NCBI RefSeq assembly: GCF_002135415.1
Contig: NZ_NEGJ01000003.1
Coordinates: forward strand, 372,001 to 436,000
From: Acinetobacter sp. ANC 3832
Lineage (GTDB): Bacteria > Pseudomonadota > Gammaproteobacteria > Pseudomonadales > Moraxellaceae
DNA length: 64,000 bases
Direction of reading: 5' to 3'
The notes under the pieces were generated by a model. It saw only the letters and a list, made by a program, of their open reading frames with translations. It made no database searches and was not told the DNA's origin. Shown here in pieces: positions 10,204 to 20,363 of the stretch. A program made the position numbers and the translations under genes. Within the stretch, counting starts at the first letter, position 1. Each line of letters begins with the position of its first letter.

Positions 10204-11211
10204 ATGCGCTTTTCAAAATTAAAATTGAGTATTGTCACAGCACTTGTTTCAGTTTCATCTTTTTCTTATGCAGCTAAAGACTTTTTAAATGTCTCATACG
10301 ATCCAACTCGTGAATTATATGAAGATTTTAATAAACAATTTGGGGCTTACTGGAAAAAAAGCACAGGACAAGATCTTAATTTCAAACAATCTCACGGTGG
10401 CTCTGGTAAACAAGCCCGTGCTGTCATTGATGGTTTAGATGCCGATGTCGTAACTTTAGCACTTGCTGCAGATATCGATGCGATTGCTGAAAAAACCAAT
10501 TTACTACCAAAAGACTGGCAAAAAAAATTCCCTCAAAATTCTACGCCATATACCTCTACCATTGTCTTTTTAGTCCGTAAAGATAATCCAAAGCAAATTA
10601 AAGATTGGGGTGATTTGGTTAAACCTGGTGTGGAAATTATTACACCAAATCCAAAAACATCAGGTGGTGCACGTTGGAACTACTTAGCAGGATGGGCTTG
10701 GGCAAAGCACAAATATGGTACAGAGGCTAAAGCACAAGATTTTGTTCGCCAAATTTATAAACAAACCAAAGTATTAGATTCAGGCGCACGTGGTGCAACC
10801 ACAACATTTGCTGAACGTGGGATTGGCGATGTGTTATTGGCTTGGGAAAACGAAGCTTATTTAGCTGTTCGTGAACAGCCGGGTAAATTTGAAATCATTA
10901 CCCCATCTCTGTCAATTTTAGCTGAGCCACCAGTTGCGATCGTTGAAAAAAATGTACAAAAAGATGGGAATGCCAATGTAGCAAAAGCATATCTCAACTT
11001 CCTTTATTCACCTTTAGGACAGGACATTGCAGCGAAAAACTATTATCGTCCTCGCAATGCAGCCGTGTTGAAAAAATACAGCACTGTATTTAAACCTTTA
11101 AAATTGGTCACAATTGATCAAGAGTTTGGTGGATGGACAAAAGTTCAGAAGCAACATTTTGAAAATAATGGTGTGTTTGATCAAATCGTTAAAGCCAACA
11201 ATACAAAATAA
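10204..11211 (+). CDS. sbp: Periplasmic sulfate/thiosulfate-binding protein
   Basis: This 335-residue protein is the solute receptor of the sulfate ABC importer. The start at ATG 10204 has GGGGA 8 bases upstream; a TTG five codons earlier is less likely. A signal peptide ([22 protein letters not shown]) precedes the mature protein, which begins with [19 protein letters not shown]. Family signatures are [20 protein letters not shown] and [17 protein letters not shown], which bind sulfate by main-chain and Ser contacts. It is the first gene of sbp-hydrolase-cysTWA-cysB. It could equally be called CysP; the sequence alone does not decide sulfate versus thiosulfate preference. Confidence 0.93.
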   Translation: MRFSKLKLSIVTALVSVSSFSYAAKDFLNVSYDPTRELYEDFNKQFGAYWKKSTGQDLNFKQSHGGSGKQARAVIDGLDADVVTLALAADIDAIAEKTNLLPKDWQKKFPQNSTPYTSTIVFLVRKDNPKQIKDWGDLVKPGVEIITPNPKTSGGARWNYLAGWAWAKHKYGTEAKAQDFVRQIYKQTKVLDSGARGATTTFAERGIGDVLLAWENEAYLAVREQPGKFEIITPSLSILAEPPVAIVEKNVQKDGNANVAKAYLNFLYSPLGQDIAAKNYYRPRNAAVLKKYSTVFKPLKLVTIDQEFGGWTKVQKQHFENNGVFDQIVKANNTK

Positions 11212-11240
11212 TTCAATTGAATAAGAACGGGAGCATAGAC

Positions 11241-11846
11241 ATGATTCATACCCTCATTGTTCCAGGTGTCGGTGGTAGTCAGTATCAGCATTGGCAATCT
11301 TGGTTGCAACGCCAACTCATGTCTAGCTCACGTGTTCAACAGCAAGATTGGAACTTGCCTATTTTAGCAAACTGGGTTGAAAACTTTGTACACAGTGTTG
11401 CTAAAATTGATGAACCAATTCAAGTTGTAGCACATAGTTTTGGATGCTTGACCAGTCTTGCAGCTTTGAATCAGTATCCTGAACTTGCAAAAAAAATTAA
11501 GAAATTGATTTTAGTCGCTCCTGCAAATCCTGCTCGTTTTGGTGAGCAAGGTTTTGCACGTGACAGTATTGGAAATTATGCAGCTTATTTTCACTCTTTA
11601 AAGGTCACGCTTCCGAATGAAATGATCATCAGTGAAAATGATCCTTGGTTAAGTTTTAGCGATGCGCAAGCCCTTGCTCAAGCTTGGGGAATCAAGCCAC
11701 GAAATTTAGGAAAAGTCGGGCATATTAATGTGGATTCAGGCTTCGGCCCTTTTCCTGAAATATATGATCATCTTATTTTAGAAAAGAAAAGCTCATATAT
11801 CAGCAATACTGATGATACCAAGTTGTTTTTTAAATTTGCAATTTGA
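11241..11846 (+). CDS. RBBP9/YdeN-type alpha/beta hydrolase
   Basis: This 201-residue protein starts at ATG 11241 with GGGAG 8 bases upstream; a TTG at 11217 is also open but less likely. Motifs fit the RBBP9/YdeN serine hydrolases: an N-terminal VPGVGGSQYQHWQSWL, the nucleophile elbow VAHSFGC (GxSxG variant, A-H-S-F-G) and the late segment VGHINVDSGFGPFPE carrying the catalytic His. The substrate is unknown. It sits between sbp and cysT and is probably induced with them under sulfur limitation, so a role in sulfur scavenging is possible but is inference only. Confidence 0.8.
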   Translation: MIHTLIVPGVGGSQYQHWQSWLQRQLMSSSRVQQQDWNLPILANWVENFVHSVAKIDEPIQVVAHSFGCLTSLAALNQYPELAKKIKKLILVAPANPARFGEQGFARDSIGNYAAYFHSLKVTLPNEMIISENDPWLSFSDAQALAQAWGIKPRNLGKVGHINVDSGFGPFPEIYDHLILEKKSSYISNTDDTKLFFKFAI

Positions 11847-11933
11847 ATGATGCACTCTATTCTTGGCGAAAATTGTTTTTAAATTTATTCACCTACTGAA
11901 ATTCAGTCGGTATTCTCTCTTTGAGGAGTAGTC

Positions 11934-12767
11934 ATGTCGCAGCGATCCCGAGTGCTGCCAGGATTTGGTCTTTCTCTAGGCTTCACCCTAGCGTATTTAT
12001 CTTTAATTGTTCTTATTCCATTGTCCGCAGTTTTTATCAAATCTTTCGGCATCGGTTGGGATGGATTTATTGATATTGTTACTTCTGAACGTATCTTAAA
12101 ATCTTTGCAATTAAGCTTTAGTTCCGCATTATTAGCCGCATTAATCAATGTTGTTTTTGGTTTATTATTGGCTTGGTGTTTAGTGCGATATACCTTCCCG
12201 GGTAAACGTATTGTCGATGCTTTAGTTGATTTACCTTTTGCCTTACCTACAGCTGTTGCAGGTATTGCACTCACCTCTTTATATGCACCAACAGGTTGGA
12301 TTGGACGATATTTAGAGCCTCTCGGTATTCATGTTGCCTATACACCTATCGGGATTACACTGGCTTTAATCTTCATCGGTATTCCTTTTGTTGTGCGTAC
12401 AGTACAACCTGTACTCAGTGATTTAGAAACTGAGCTAGAAGAAGCTGCCTCTGCACTTGGTGCCAATCGCTTTCAAATTGCGACTAAAATTATTTTACCG
12501 ATTTTATTTCCTGCTTTATTAACAGGTTTTGCACTCGCATTCGCGCGCGGTGTAGGTGAATATGGTTCTGTAATTTTTATTGCAGGGAATCAGCCTTTTG
12601 AAACAGAAATTGCACCTTTAATGATTATTTCTCGTTTAGAGGAATACGACTATGCAGGTGCAACAACAATTGCTGTAGTGATGCTTGTGATTTCATTCGC
12701 AATTCTATTTCTAATCAATTTAGTGCAAGCTTGGGCTAGCCGCCGTACAGGGAGAACTGCACGATGA
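11934..12767 (+). CDS. cysT: Sulfate ABC transporter permease CysT (CysU)
   Basis: This 277-residue inner-membrane protein has about six hydrophobic segments and the cytoplasmic EAA loop [21 protein letters not shown] (near 174-194) that docks the ATPase. The region [17 protein letters not shown] is typical of sulfate/molybdate permeases. Its start has GAGGAG upstream. It overlaps cysW by 4 bases (ATGA), indicating translational coupling. CysT and CysW form the channel of the sulfate/thiosulfate importer served by the Sbp protein. Confidence 0.95.
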   Translation: MSQRSRVLPGFGLSLGFTLAYLSLIVLIPLSAVFIKSFGIGWDGFIDIVTSERILKSLQLSFSSALLAALINVVFGLLLAWCLVRYTFPGKRIVDALVDLPFALPTAVAGIALTSLYAPTGWIGRYLEPLGIHVAYTPIGITLALIFIGIPFVVRTVQPVLSDLETELEEAASALGANRFQIATKIILPILFPALLTGFALAFARGVGEYGSVIFIAGNQPFETEIAPLMIISRLEEYDYAGATTIAVVMLVISFAILFLINLVQAWASRRTGRTAR

Positions 12768-13654
12768 GCTTAAATAACAACAGCAATGCTCTGGCAATAA
12801 AATTACAATCGAGAGATGCGACGCGTGAACCAACGTGGGTGCGTTACACCCTCATTACGATTGCACTGATCTTCTTTTTGAGTTGCTTAATTTTACCTTT
12901 AATCTTGGTTTTTGTTGAAGCCTTTAAACAAGGCGTTCATGTTTACTTCCAAGCATTAATCAATCCCGATACATTATCCGCAGTCAAACTGACCTTAATT
13001 ACAGCAGCCATCGCTGTACCGCTTAATGTCGTATTTGGTGTTGCGGCAGCATGGTGTGTGGCTAAATTTAATTTCCGTGGTAAATCTATTCTAACCACAA
13101 TTATTGATATGCCATTTTCGGTCTCACCAGTCATTGCAGGTTTAATGATTGTACTGATCTTTGGTTCTCAAGGTTGGATTGGTGGTTGGTTAATGGATCA
13201 TGATATTAAAATCCTCTATGCAACACCTGCCATTGTTTTAGCAACAATTTTTATTACCGTACCCTTCGTTGCTCGTGAATTGATTCCACTGATGGAAGCG
13301 CAAGGTACAGAAGAAGAAGAAGCCGCAATTGTATTGGGTGCTTCAGGTTGGCAAACCTTTTGGAAAGTCACCTTACCCAATATTAAATGGGGTCTAATCT
13401 ACGGCGTGATTCTATGTAATGCCCGTGCAATGGGTGAATTTGGTGCTGTCTCTGTGGTATCAGGGCACATTCGTGGTGAAACCAATACTTTGCCATTACA
13501 TGTTGAAATTTTATATAACGAATATACTTTTAGTGCCGCTTTTGCAGTGTCTTCACTGTTGGCTTTACTTGCAATTGTCACCCTCATTTTAAAAACTTGG
13601 GTCGAAATACGTCAAGAAAAGCAAGATCGTCGCAATGAAGATTCAGCAACTTAA
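12764..13654 (+). CDS. cysW: Sulfate ABC transporter permease CysW
   Basis: This 296-residue partner permease has six predicted membrane helices and the EAA loop [20 protein letters not shown] (about 184-203). The segment [18 protein letters not shown] (about 223-240) is a CysW signature. It starts inside the cysT stop codon and ends 11 bases before cysA, so the three are one operon. It pairs with CysT in the inner membrane. Confidence 0.96.
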   Translation: MSLNNNSNALAIKLQSRDATREPTWVRYTLITIALIFFLSCLILPLILVFVEAFKQGVHVYFQALINPDTLSAVKLTLITAAIAVPLNVVFGVAAAWCVAKFNFRGKSILTTIIDMPFSVSPVIAGLMIVLIFGSQGWIGGWLMDHDIKILYATPAIVLATIFITVPFVARELIPLMEAQGTEEEEAAIVLGASGWQTFWKVTLPNIKWGLIYGVILCNARAMGEFGAVSVVSGHIRGETNTLPLHVEILYNEYTFSAAFAVSSLLALLAIVTLILKTWVEIRQEKQDRRNEDSAT

Positions 13655-13665
13655 GGAATGACCTC

Positions 13666-14727
13666 ATGAGTATTCAAGTTAAAAATATTGAAAAAAACTT
13701 TGGTGCATTCCATGCACTTAAAAATATCTCTTTAGACTTTCCAGAAGGTCAATTGGTTGCATTACTGGGACCCTCTGGCTGTGGGAAAACCACACTTTTA
13801 CGTATTATTGCAGGTTTAGAATCTGCAGATAAAGGTCAGGTCATTCTAGAAGGCACTGATGCAACCGATGTACATGTTCGCGAGCGTCAAGTGGGTTTCG
13901 TATTCCAACACTATGCTTTATTCCGCCACATGACTGTATTTGAGAATATTGCATTTGGTTTACGTGTTCGACCACGTGCAACACGTCCAAATGAGGCGGA
14001 AATTAAAAAACGTGTAACGCGTTTGCTTGATTTGGTACAACTTGGCTTTTTAGCAGACCGTTACCCTGCTCAACTGTCAGGTGGTCAGCGTCAGCGTATT
14101 GCACTGGCTCGTGCATTGGCTGTTGAACCACGTGTATTGTTGCTTGATGAACCTTTTGGTGCTTTGGATGCTAAAGTACGTAAAGAATTACGTCGTTGGT
14201 TACGCACACTGCATGACGAACTTCATATCACCTCTATTTTTGTGACACATGACCAAGAAGAAGCTTTGGAAGTTGCAGATCAAATTGTGGTAATGAACAA
14301 AGGTGATATTGAACAAATTGGCTCACCGCGTGAAGTTTACGAACAACCCGCGACACCATTTGTCTTTGACTTTTTAGGTCAAGCTAATCGTTTTGAAGGT
14401 GAAAACCATCAAGGCATTATCCAAATCGGTGAAGATCGCATTCAATTACCACAGTCACAAAATGCACCACAAGGTAAAGTCATTGCTTTTGCGCGTCCAA
14501 ATGAATTACGCATTCATGCGCAACCAACGGATAATGCGATTCAGGCTACCTTCCTACGTGAAATTTGGATTGCAGGTAAAGTCATGGCTGAATTACAAGA
14601 TCGTGAAGGGAATTTGATTGAGATTACGCTCAGCCCTGAAGAAACAAAATTACACCAATTTAGACCGAATCAAACTGTTTGGATTAGTGCATCAACATTA
14701 CACTTGTTTGCAAATCAAGTCGCATAA
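13666..14727 (+). CDS. cysA: Sulfate/thiosulfate import ATPase CysA
   Basis: This 353-residue ABC ATPase energises sulfate import. Walker [10 protein letters not shown] is at 35-43, the signature LSGGQRQR at 137-144 and Walker B VLLLDEP at 157-163, followed by the H-loop VTHDQEEA. After about residue 235 a C-terminal regulatory domain (TOBE-like) begins near [11 protein letters not shown]. It is the last transporter gene; the LysR gene follows 51 bases later. Confidence 0.97.
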   Translation: MSIQVKNIEKNFGAFHALKNISLDFPEGQLVALLGPSGCGKTTLLRIIAGLESADKGQVILEGTDATDVHVRERQVGFVFQHYALFRHMTVFENIAFGLRVRPRATRPNEAEIKKRVTRLLDLVQLGFLADRYPAQLSGGQRQRIALARALAVEPRVLLLDEPFGALDAKVRKELRRWLRTLHDELHITSIFVTHDQEEALEVADQIVVMNKGDIEQIGSPREVYEQPATPFVFDFLGQANRFEGENHQGIIQIGEDRIQLPQSQNAPQGKVIAFARPNELRIHAQPTDNAIQATFLREIWIAGKVMAELQDREGNLIEITLSPEETKLHQFRPNQTVWISASTLHLFANQVA

Positions 14728-14778
14728 CGACATTAGGATGCATTGGATGATGCATCCGCCATTGAGGTATGAATTAAA

Positions 14779-15708
14779 ATGAACTTTCAGCAATTACGCA
14801 TTATTCGCGAAACAGTTCGACAAAATTATAATTTAACGGAAGCTTCTGCCGCACTTTACACATCACAATCGGGTGTGAGTAAACACATTAAAGATTTAGA
14901 AGATGAATTGGGTGTACAACTTTTTGTTCGTAAAGGCAAAAGACTGCTTGGATTAACCGAACCTGGACAAGCTTTATTGAGTATTGTGGAACGAATGCTG
15001 ATTGATGCCGACAATATTAAACGTCTTGCGGATGACTTTAATAAAGTGGATGAAGGAACATTAACGATTGCGACAACGCATACCCAAGCACGTTATGTAT
15101 TACCACCGATTGTGAATGCCTTTAAAAAACTATTTCCTAAAGTCCATTTGATTTTACAACAAGCCAGCCCTGTTGAAATTGCAGAAATGCTACTTTTAGG
15201 TGTCGCTGACATTGGTATCGCAACTGAGTCTTTAACCACTGAAGATAACCTAGGTAGCGTACCGTTTTATAATTGGAAGCATAGTATCATTACTCCTCAA
15301 GGGCATCCTTTGACTTTATTAGACCCAAAAGACATCACCCTCGAGCGTATGGCTGAATATCCGATTATTACCTATCACGGTGGTTTTACAGGTCGTTCAA
15401 AAATTGATAAAGCCTTTGAAGATGCGGGTTTAGATGTTGATATCGTCATGTCAGCATTGGATGCCGATGTGATTAAAACTTATGTAGAACTCGGCATGGG
15501 TGTCGGTATTGTCAATGATGTTGCTTATGATACTGAGCGTGATCATCGTCTTAAACAAATTCCGACTGATATTTTTGGCTTAAATACCACTTGGATTGCG
15601 GTAAGAAAAGGTCATTTGCTGCGTGGCTATGGTTATGAATTTATTTCACTCTGTTCACCTGAAGCAGATATTAAAGCATTAAAAAAAGTCGCTTATCCTG
15701 AAGGATAA
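14779..15708 (+). CDS. cysB: CysB/Cbl-type LysR regulator of sulfur assimilation
   Basis: This 309-residue protein starts MNFQQLRIIRETVRQNYNLT, the near-invariant N-terminus of CysB/Cbl, and has the helix-turn-helix ASAALYTSQSGVSKHIKDLE at about 26-45. The effector domain includes TTHTQARYVLPP, where CysB senses sulfate or N-acetylserine. CysB activates sulfate uptake and cysteine genes when sulfur is short. Its place at the end of the cysTWA operon suggests it regulates this cluster. CysB and Cbl are close paralogues and cannot be separated here; the symbol reflects the more common choice. Confidence 0.85.
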   Translation: MNFQQLRIIRETVRQNYNLTEASAALYTSQSGVSKHIKDLEDELGVQLFVRKGKRLLGLTEPGQALLSIVERMLIDADNIKRLADDFNKVDEGTLTIATTHTQARYVLPPIVNAFKKLFPKVHLILQQASPVEIAEMLLLGVADIGIATESLTTEDNLGSVPFYNWKHSIITPQGHPLTLLDPKDITLERMAEYPIITYHGGFTGRSKIDKAFEDAGLDVDIVMSALDADVIKTYVELGMGVGIVNDVAYDTERDHRLKQIPTDIFGLNTTWIAVRKGHLLRGYGYEFISLCSPEADIKALKKVAYPEG

Positions 15709-15718
15709 AATATGACTA

Positions 15719-15752
15719 TTGAAAAGAGGGGTTATCTCCTCTTTTCAACCTT
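15719..15752 (+). terminator. Hairpin after cysB
   Basis: TTGAAAAGAGG (15719-15729) pairs with CCTCTTTTCAA (15738-15748), an 11-base stem starting 10 bases after the stop. The U-tract is weak. Confidence 0.6.
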
Positions 15753-15771
15753 TAAAATTAAAACAATCAAT

Positions 15772-15797
15772 AAAAAAACGAGCCGAAGCTCGTTTTT
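15772..15797 (-). terminator. Bidirectional intrinsic terminator between cysB and carO
   Basis: A7 then CGAGC-CGAA-GCTCG then T6 is a compact hairpin with U-tracts on both strands. It ends carO on the minus strand and backs up the cysB hairpin. Confidence 0.85.
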
Positions 15798-15813
15798 TGT
15801 TAAGAATAAATAC

Positions 15814-16554
15814 TTACCAATTGTAGCTTACGCCAACTTTACCGACTGGTAACCATTTATATTTATCATCATTCGCAATTTTTTGTTCTTCAGCAGCTAC
15901 AGACTGTCCAATAGTCGGAGCACCTGGAACGCCATTCACAAGTGTTCCGTAATCATGTAAATTTACTGATGGATTACCTGTATAATAAGCACCTACTTCA
16001 CCAAAAACACCAATATTTTTAGTAATTTTTGGTGCAAAACCTAAACCGACATATGGAGCAATATTATTGTCGTATGACAAATTACCTTTTACGCCACCGA
16101 TGCCAGTATAAGCAACATCATTTACATTAATACTGCCATTAGCATTACTATTACGTTTATTCAAATCATAATTAGAATCAACATATGCTACACCAGCTGC
16201 TACATACAAACCTTGAGCCCATCTATTTTGGCTCGCACCCCAAGGACGTAATTCAGCATTTAAATAGACTAAGTCATTATCCATATCAGCATCATACTTA
16301 GTACCATTTACAGATACATCATCAGTCCAAGAAATGTCACCGCCATTATAACCCAATGCCAAACCTACATATGGATTTGCTGTCCATAGTAAAGCGCCAC
16401 CATAACCCGTTGTGCCAACTTCTGCACGAACACCTGTAGGAATCAATTGATTTGCATCAAATGTGCTACCACTACGGACAACTTGACTATCAGCCATTGC
16501 TAAACCAGATGCCGACAATGCTGCAGCTACTGCAAGTACTTTTAACACTTTCAT
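15814..16554 (-). CDS. carO: CarO-type outer membrane protein
   Basis: This 246-residue protein has a signal peptide (cut near GLAMA, residue 21) and ends in aromatic YNW, as outer membrane barrels do. The alternating strands, with RAEVGTTGYGGALLWTANPY followed by VGLALGYNGGDISW and APYVGLGFAPKITKN, are those I know from Acinetobacter CarO. That 8-stranded barrel is linked to uptake of ornithine and other basic amino acids and to carbapenem susceptibility. The C-terminal loop region is the variable part between CarO types. It is monocistronic, divergent from dapD, with GGAGAG before the ATG and a terminator 17 bases after the stop. Confidence 0.88.
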   Translation of the reverse strand: MKVLKVLAVAAALSASGLAMADSQVVRSGSTFDANQLIPTGVRAEVGTTGYGGALLWTANPYVGLALGYNGGDISWTDDVSVNGTKYDADMDNDLVYLNAELRPWGASQNRWAQGLYVAAGVAYVDSNYDLNKRNSNANGSINVNDVAYTGIGGVKGNLSYDNNIAPYVGLGFAPKITKNIGVFGEVGAYYTGNPSVNLHDYGTLVNGVPGAPTIGQSVAAEEQKIANDDKYKWLPVGKVGVSYNW

Positions 16555-16857
16555 TTATATCTCTCCTCAAAATCGAGTTTGTTCTTTAATCTTTAATGTG
16601 TTCAGACTCATGATGCATACTAGTTGAAAACTAGGACACATTTAATACAGTTATTGATTATTTTTTGTTATTTTTTGATACAAATAAGTGTTATTTGTTG
16701 TTTTTTATCACTTTACTGATTACAAAATAACCTATATTTATATTATTTTTCGCATTTAATATGCATATATTAGATTTTTCTATGAACTTGCGTTTTTTTA
16801 TCTAAATTGTGGGCATTCTGGTGTAGAATCTTTAAAAATTTTTTGGGAAGAAAGATC
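16555..16857. promoter_or_regulatory. Divergent carO/dapD promoter region
   Basis: About 300 very AT-rich bases with several TTTTTTA/TTATTTTTT tracts. On the plus strand, GGTGTAGAAT at about 16829-16838 is a good extended -10 element 20 bases before the dapD start. I could not assign a matching -35 or the carO promoter with confidence. Confidence 0.4.
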
Positions 16858-17679
16858 ATGTCTCAGCTTTCAACGATTATTGAAGAAGCGTTTGAAAACC
16901 GTGCTAACTTTTCTGCAACGGATTGCCCTGCAGAAGTTCGTCAAGCAGTTGAACAAGCAATTGCTGGTTTAGATAATGGTACATTGCGTGTTGCTGAAAA
17001 AATCGAAGGTGAATGGATTGTTCACCAATGGTTAAAGAAAGCCGTATTATTATCTTTTAAATTAAATGACAATAAACCGATTGAGTCATGTGATCTTCAG
17101 TTTTATGACAAAGTTGATACTAAATTTACAGGTTGGACAGCGGAACAGTTTAAAGTTGCTGGTGTACGTGTAGTACCACCTGCTGTTGCTCGTAAAGGTA
17201 GTTTCCAAGCGAAAAATGTTGTATTGATGCCATCATATGTCAACATTGGTGCTTATGTAGATGAAGGCACAATGGTTGATACATGGGCAACTGTAGGCTC
17301 TTGTGCTCAAATTGGTAAAAATGTTCACCTTTCTGGTGGTGTGGGTATTGGTGGTGTTTTAGAACCTTTACAAGCAAATCCAACCATTATTGAAGATAAC
17401 TGCTTCATCGGCGCACGTTCTGAAATCGTTGAAGGCGTGATTGTTGAAGAAGGTTCAGTGATTTCAATGGGTGTATTCATTGGTCAATCAACCAAAATTT
17501 TCGACCGTGCAACAGGTGAAATCTATTACGGACGTGTACCTGCGGGTTCCGTTGTTGTTGCTGGTAGTCTGCCTTCTAAATGCGGTACATACAGCCTTTA
17601 TGCTGCTATTATCGTGAAGAAAGTAGATGCTCAAACTCGTTCTAAAACAAGTTTGAACGATTTATTACGCGAAGACTAA
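16858..17679 (+). CDS. dapD: 2,3,4,5-tetrahydropyridine-2,6-dicarboxylate N-succinyltransferase
   Basis: The start ATG 16858 ([18 protein letters not shown]) gives 273 residues, the normal DapD length, with GGGAAGAAAG upstream. A longer frame from 16807 lacks this support. The C-terminal half is a left-handed beta helix of hexapeptide repeats ([20 protein letters not shown] through [20 protein letters not shown]). DapD succinylates tetrahydrodipicolinate in the diaminopimelate/lysine pathway, needed for peptidoglycan. A terminator separates it from queE, so the two are probably separate transcripts. Confidence 0.97.
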   Translation: MSQLSTIIEEAFENRANFSATDCPAEVRQAVEQAIAGLDNGTLRVAEKIEGEWIVHQWLKKAVLLSFKLNDNKPIESCDLQFYDKVDTKFTGWTAEQFKVAGVRVVPPAVARKGSFQAKNVVLMPSYVNIGAYVDEGTMVDTWATVGSCAQIGKNVHLSGGVGIGGVLEPLQANPTIIEDNCFIGARSEIVEGVIVEEGSVISMGVFIGQSTKIFDRATGEIYYGRVPAGSVVVAGSLPSKCGTYSLYAAIIVKKVDAQTRSKTSLNDLLRED

Positions 17680-17696
17680 TTTCTCGTATATTCATA

Positions 17697-17737
17697 GGTC
17701 TCTACGGTCAGTCATGATCGTGGAGATTTTGTTTTTA
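17697..17737 (+). terminator. Terminator after dapD
   Basis: GTCTCTACGGTCA pairs with TGATCGTGGAGAT, allowing G-U pairs, and is followed by TTTTGTTTTTAT. Confidence 0.7.
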
Positions 17738-17756
17738 TAATCTGTGGTATTTTGTT

Positions 17757-18467
17757 ATGAATTCTCTGCGCTCAAGTGCAATCCCTGTTTCCGATCCATC
17801 TTCTGGCTTACGTATCACGGAAATTTTTTATTCTTTGCAAGGAGAAGCAAATGCAGCAGGTTTACCTACCGTTTTCATTCGTTTAACAGGTTGCCCTTTA
17901 CGCTGTACGTATTGTGATACGACCTATTCTTTTGAAGGTGGCGAACGCCAATCATTAGAGCATATTATTCAAACAGCTCAAGATTTTAAGACTCCATATA
18001 TTTGTGTGACTGGTGGTGAACCCCTTGCACAGCCCAATTGCTTACCCTTATTACAACAATTATGCGATTTAGGTTGTGATGTTTCTTTAGAGACCAGTGG
18101 TGCTTTAGACGTTTCTAAAGTTGACCCGCGTGTTTCTAAAGTTTTAGACTTAAAAACACCAACATCAGGTGAAGAGAAGCGTAATCTTCTCAGTAATTTA
18201 GACTATTTAACTCAGCATGATCAGATTAAATTCGTCATTTGTAATCGTGAAGATTATGAATGGTCTAAGCTACAACTTGAAAAACATGAGTTACAGAAAA
18301 AAGTCAGTACTGTCTGGTTTTCTCCTGCATTTGCAGTTGAAAAAAATACGGCTCGACTCCCTGCTTTAGCGCGTGATTTAGCGCAATGGATTTTAGACGA
18401 CCAACTCCCCGTTCGTTTTCAATTACAATTACATAAATTGCTTTGGAATGATGAAACAGGTCGTTAA
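17757..18467 (+). CDS. queE: 7-carboxy-7-deazaguanine synthase
   Basis: This 236-residue radical SAM enzyme makes 7-carboxy-7-deazaguanine, a precursor of preQ0 and queuosine in tRNA. The iron-sulfur ligands form CX3CX2C (Cys 46, 50, 53 in TGCPLRCTYCDTTY). FYSLQGE just before, and CVTGGEPLAQP, are QueE signatures. It precedes queC by 32 bases on the same strand, so the two consecutive pathway steps are probably co-transcribed. queD is not in the window. Confidence 0.96.
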   Translation: MNSLRSSAIPVSDPSSGLRITEIFYSLQGEANAAGLPTVFIRLTGCPLRCTYCDTTYSFEGGERQSLEHIIQTAQDFKTPYICVTGGEPLAQPNCLPLLQQLCDLGCDVSLETSGALDVSKVDPRVSKVLDLKTPTSGEEKRNLLSNLDYLTQHDQIKFVICNREDYEWSKLQLEKHELQKKVSTVWFSPAFAVEKNTARLPALARDLAQWILDDQLPVRFQLQLHKLLWNDETGR

Positions 18468-18499
18468 TCCTATAATCAAATTAATTTGGAGATATTGAT

Positions 18500-19168
18500 A
18501 TGCACCCTCGTGCCATTGTTTTATTGTCAGGCGGATTAGATTCAACAACATGTTTAGCTTGGGCTCAAGCAAATTATGAATGTATCGCAATTAGCTTTAT
18601 GTACGGTCAGCGTTCAACCACTGAACTTGATGCAGCAAGAGCACTCACGCAACGTGCAGGCGTTGAGCATCGCGTCATTAATATTGATTTGGGTAATTTA
18701 GGTGGTTCTGCGCTCACAGATCTAAGCATTGACATTCCTGAGCAAGAACAAGAAGGCATTCCTGTCACTTATGTTCCAGCACGAAATACGATATTTCTGT
18801 CTTATGCACTTGCAGCAGCAGAGGTTTTTGATGCTGAAGCTATTGTGATTGGGATTAATGCTGTTGATTATTCAGGATATCCTGATTGCCGGCCTGAATT
18901 TATAGATGCCTTTGCCAATATGGCACGTTTAGCAACCAAAGTCGGTGTAGAAGGAAAACCTCTTACATTTGAAACACCTTTGTTACATTTATCCAAAGCG
19001 AATATAATACGCTTAGGCATAGAACATGGCGTAGACTATAGTCAAACAGTCTCATGCTATCAGGCAGATGACCAAGGACGTGCATGTGGTAAATGTGATA
19101 GCTGTCGTTTGCGTAAGCAAGGTTTTATTGATGCAGGTGTTGCAGATCCTACACGCTATATACCCTAA
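18500..19168 (+). CDS. queC: 7-cyano-7-deazaguanine synthase
   Basis: This 222-residue PP-loop ATPase converts 7-carboxy-7-deazaguanine to preQ0. It has the pyrophosphatase loop LSGGLDSTT (9-17), [18 protein letters not shown], and near the C-terminus the zinc-binding cysteines [22 protein letters not shown] precedes the ATG. It follows queE directly. A small secreted-protein gene starts 15 bases after its stop and may be co-transcribed. Confidence 0.97.
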   Translation: MHPRAIVLLSGGLDSTTCLAWAQANYECIAISFMYGQRSTTELDAARALTQRAGVEHRVINIDLGNLGGSALTDLSIDIPEQEQEGIPVTYVPARNTIFLSYALAAAEVFDAEAIVIGINAVDYSGYPDCRPEFIDAFANMARLATKVGVEGKPLTFETPLLHLSKANIIRLGIEHGVDYSQTVSCYQADDQGRACGKCDSCRLRKQGFIDAGVADPTRYIP

Positions 19169-19183
19169 TAATCAGGTACAGTT

Positions 19184-19594
19184 ATGAAAAATTTAAAATC
19201 GGGTCTTATTCTTTCTACTTTATTTTCTGTTACAGCTTTATTCGGTGCAACGACTCAAGCTGCTGAATCAAATGCGATTCAAGATGCATATAAAAGCAGC
19301 AATGTTAAATCTGCTTTAATTAACGTATGTAAAACAGAAACAGCGAAAAGCGGTAAACTAACCACTGCTGAAGTCAGTAAATATTGTAGTTGCGCTGTTG
19401 AGTCTGATGGTAAATTAACCAATGATCAAAAATGGCAAATTCAAAGTGCCATTAACCAAAAGAAAAGCCCTGCAACTTTAACTTTTGTACAACAGCAAAA
19501 TAAAGCACTTCAAGCATGTTTTGGTCCACAGTTAACGACTAAATTACAGACTTTAACTGAAGCTGCGATGAAAGCTGCTCAAGCGAAGAAATAA
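19184..19594 (+). CDS. Small exported protein with four cysteines, function unknown
   Basis: This 136-residue protein has a Sec signal peptide (KNLKSGLILSTLFSVTALFG, cut near TTQA, residue 27) and a mature helical domain. Cysteines lie in NVCKTET, KYCSCAVES and QACFG, enough for two disulphides in the periplasm. The layout, with C-K, YCSCAV and a final C, resembles small helical secreted proteins common in Acinetobacter annotated as hypothetical. It starts 15 bases after queC and ends at a strong terminator. Nothing links it to queuosine synthesis beyond position. Confidence 0.75.
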   Translation: MKNLKSGLILSTLFSVTALFGATTQAAESNAIQDAYKSSNVKSALINVCKTETAKSGKLTTAEVSKYCSCAVESDGKLTNDQKWQIQSAINQKKSPATLTFVQQQNKALQACFGPQLTTKLQTLTEAAMKAAQAKK

Positions 19595-19611
19595 TTTTCG
19601 TATTACAACAA

Positions 19612-19634
19612 AGCCTGCATTCGCAGGCTTTTTG
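19612..19634 (+). terminator. Intrinsic terminator
   Basis: AGCCTGC-ATTC-GCAGGCT followed by TTTT; it ends the queE-queC-secreted-protein unit. Confidence 0.9.
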
Positions 19635-19656
19635 TCTATTTATAAGTTGAAAAGTA

Positions 19657-20349
19657 ATGCAACATCAATGGAATACCAATGCAAATGACAAAAAACTTGT
19701 CGTTTCCTATAGTGGTGGTAAAGACAGTACTTTAGCGTTATATCATGCCTTGCAAGTTGGGGAAGTGATTGGCTTAATCATGATGTTAGAAGAGCAAGGA
19801 CAGCGCTCTCGCTCACATGCAATGCCGCTTGAGATTATTCATGCTCAAGCCAATGCACTTGATTTACCTGTTTTAATGGCATCTTCAAGTTGGAATAATT
19901 ATGAAGCTCAATTCCTCGATTTATTGGCTCAAGCAAAAAATCAAGGTGCTGAAGTTTTAGTTACAGGTGATTTAGATATGCCTGAGCATGGTTGTTGGCA
20001 TGATCGTATCACTCAACAAGCTAAACTCAAATTAAGTATGCCATTATGGCAAAGACCACATCGAGACGTTATTGAAGAATTCATACAGCTGGGTTTTCAA
20101 ACCATGATCGTGACTGTGAATTTAGACTTAGGCATGAAAATAGAAGATTTAGGTCAAATTTTAACACTTAAATATATCCAAGAACTTGAAAGTCGTAATA
20201 TTGACCCATGTGGTGAAGGTGGTGAATTTCATACTACCGTACTTGATGGCCCTATCTTTAAAACTGCGATTTCAGTGCGTAAAGGTGATATTCTTTATCA
20301 CGAAAATTATGCCTTTTTACCACTCGAATTAGAAAGCCATTCATTTTAA
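19657..20349 (+). CDS. Dph6-like PP-loop ATP pyrophosphatase
   Basis: This 230-residue protein has the PP-loop SYSGGKDSTLALYH (17-30) and, at 189-192, the EGGE of the Dph6/MJ0570 family (GGEFHTTVLDGPIFK follows from 191). In eukaryotes this family amidates diphthine on EF2. Bacteria have no diphthamide, so the bacterial protein must act on another substrate, which I cannot name. It lies between a terminator and bcp, 14 bases before bcp, so those two may be co-transcribed. It is a different family from QueC upstream despite the shared PP-loop. Confidence 0.8.
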   Translation: MQHQWNTNANDKKLVVSYSGGKDSTLALYHALQVGEVIGLIMMLEEQGQRSRSHAMPLEIIHAQANALDLPVLMASSSWNNYEAQFLDLLAQAKNQGAEVLVTGDLDMPEHGCWHDRITQQAKLKLSMPLWQRPHRDVIEEFIQLGFQTMIVTVNLDLGMKIEDLGQILTLKYIQELESRNIDPCGEGGEFHTTVLDGPIFKTAISVRKGDILYHENYAFLPLELESHSF

Positions 20350-20363
20350 TTAAGGATTAAAGC

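Noticed and set aside
19657..20349. Diphthamide synthesis
   Set aside because: The family match is to Dph6, but bacteria lack diphthamide, so only the ATPase family name is used.
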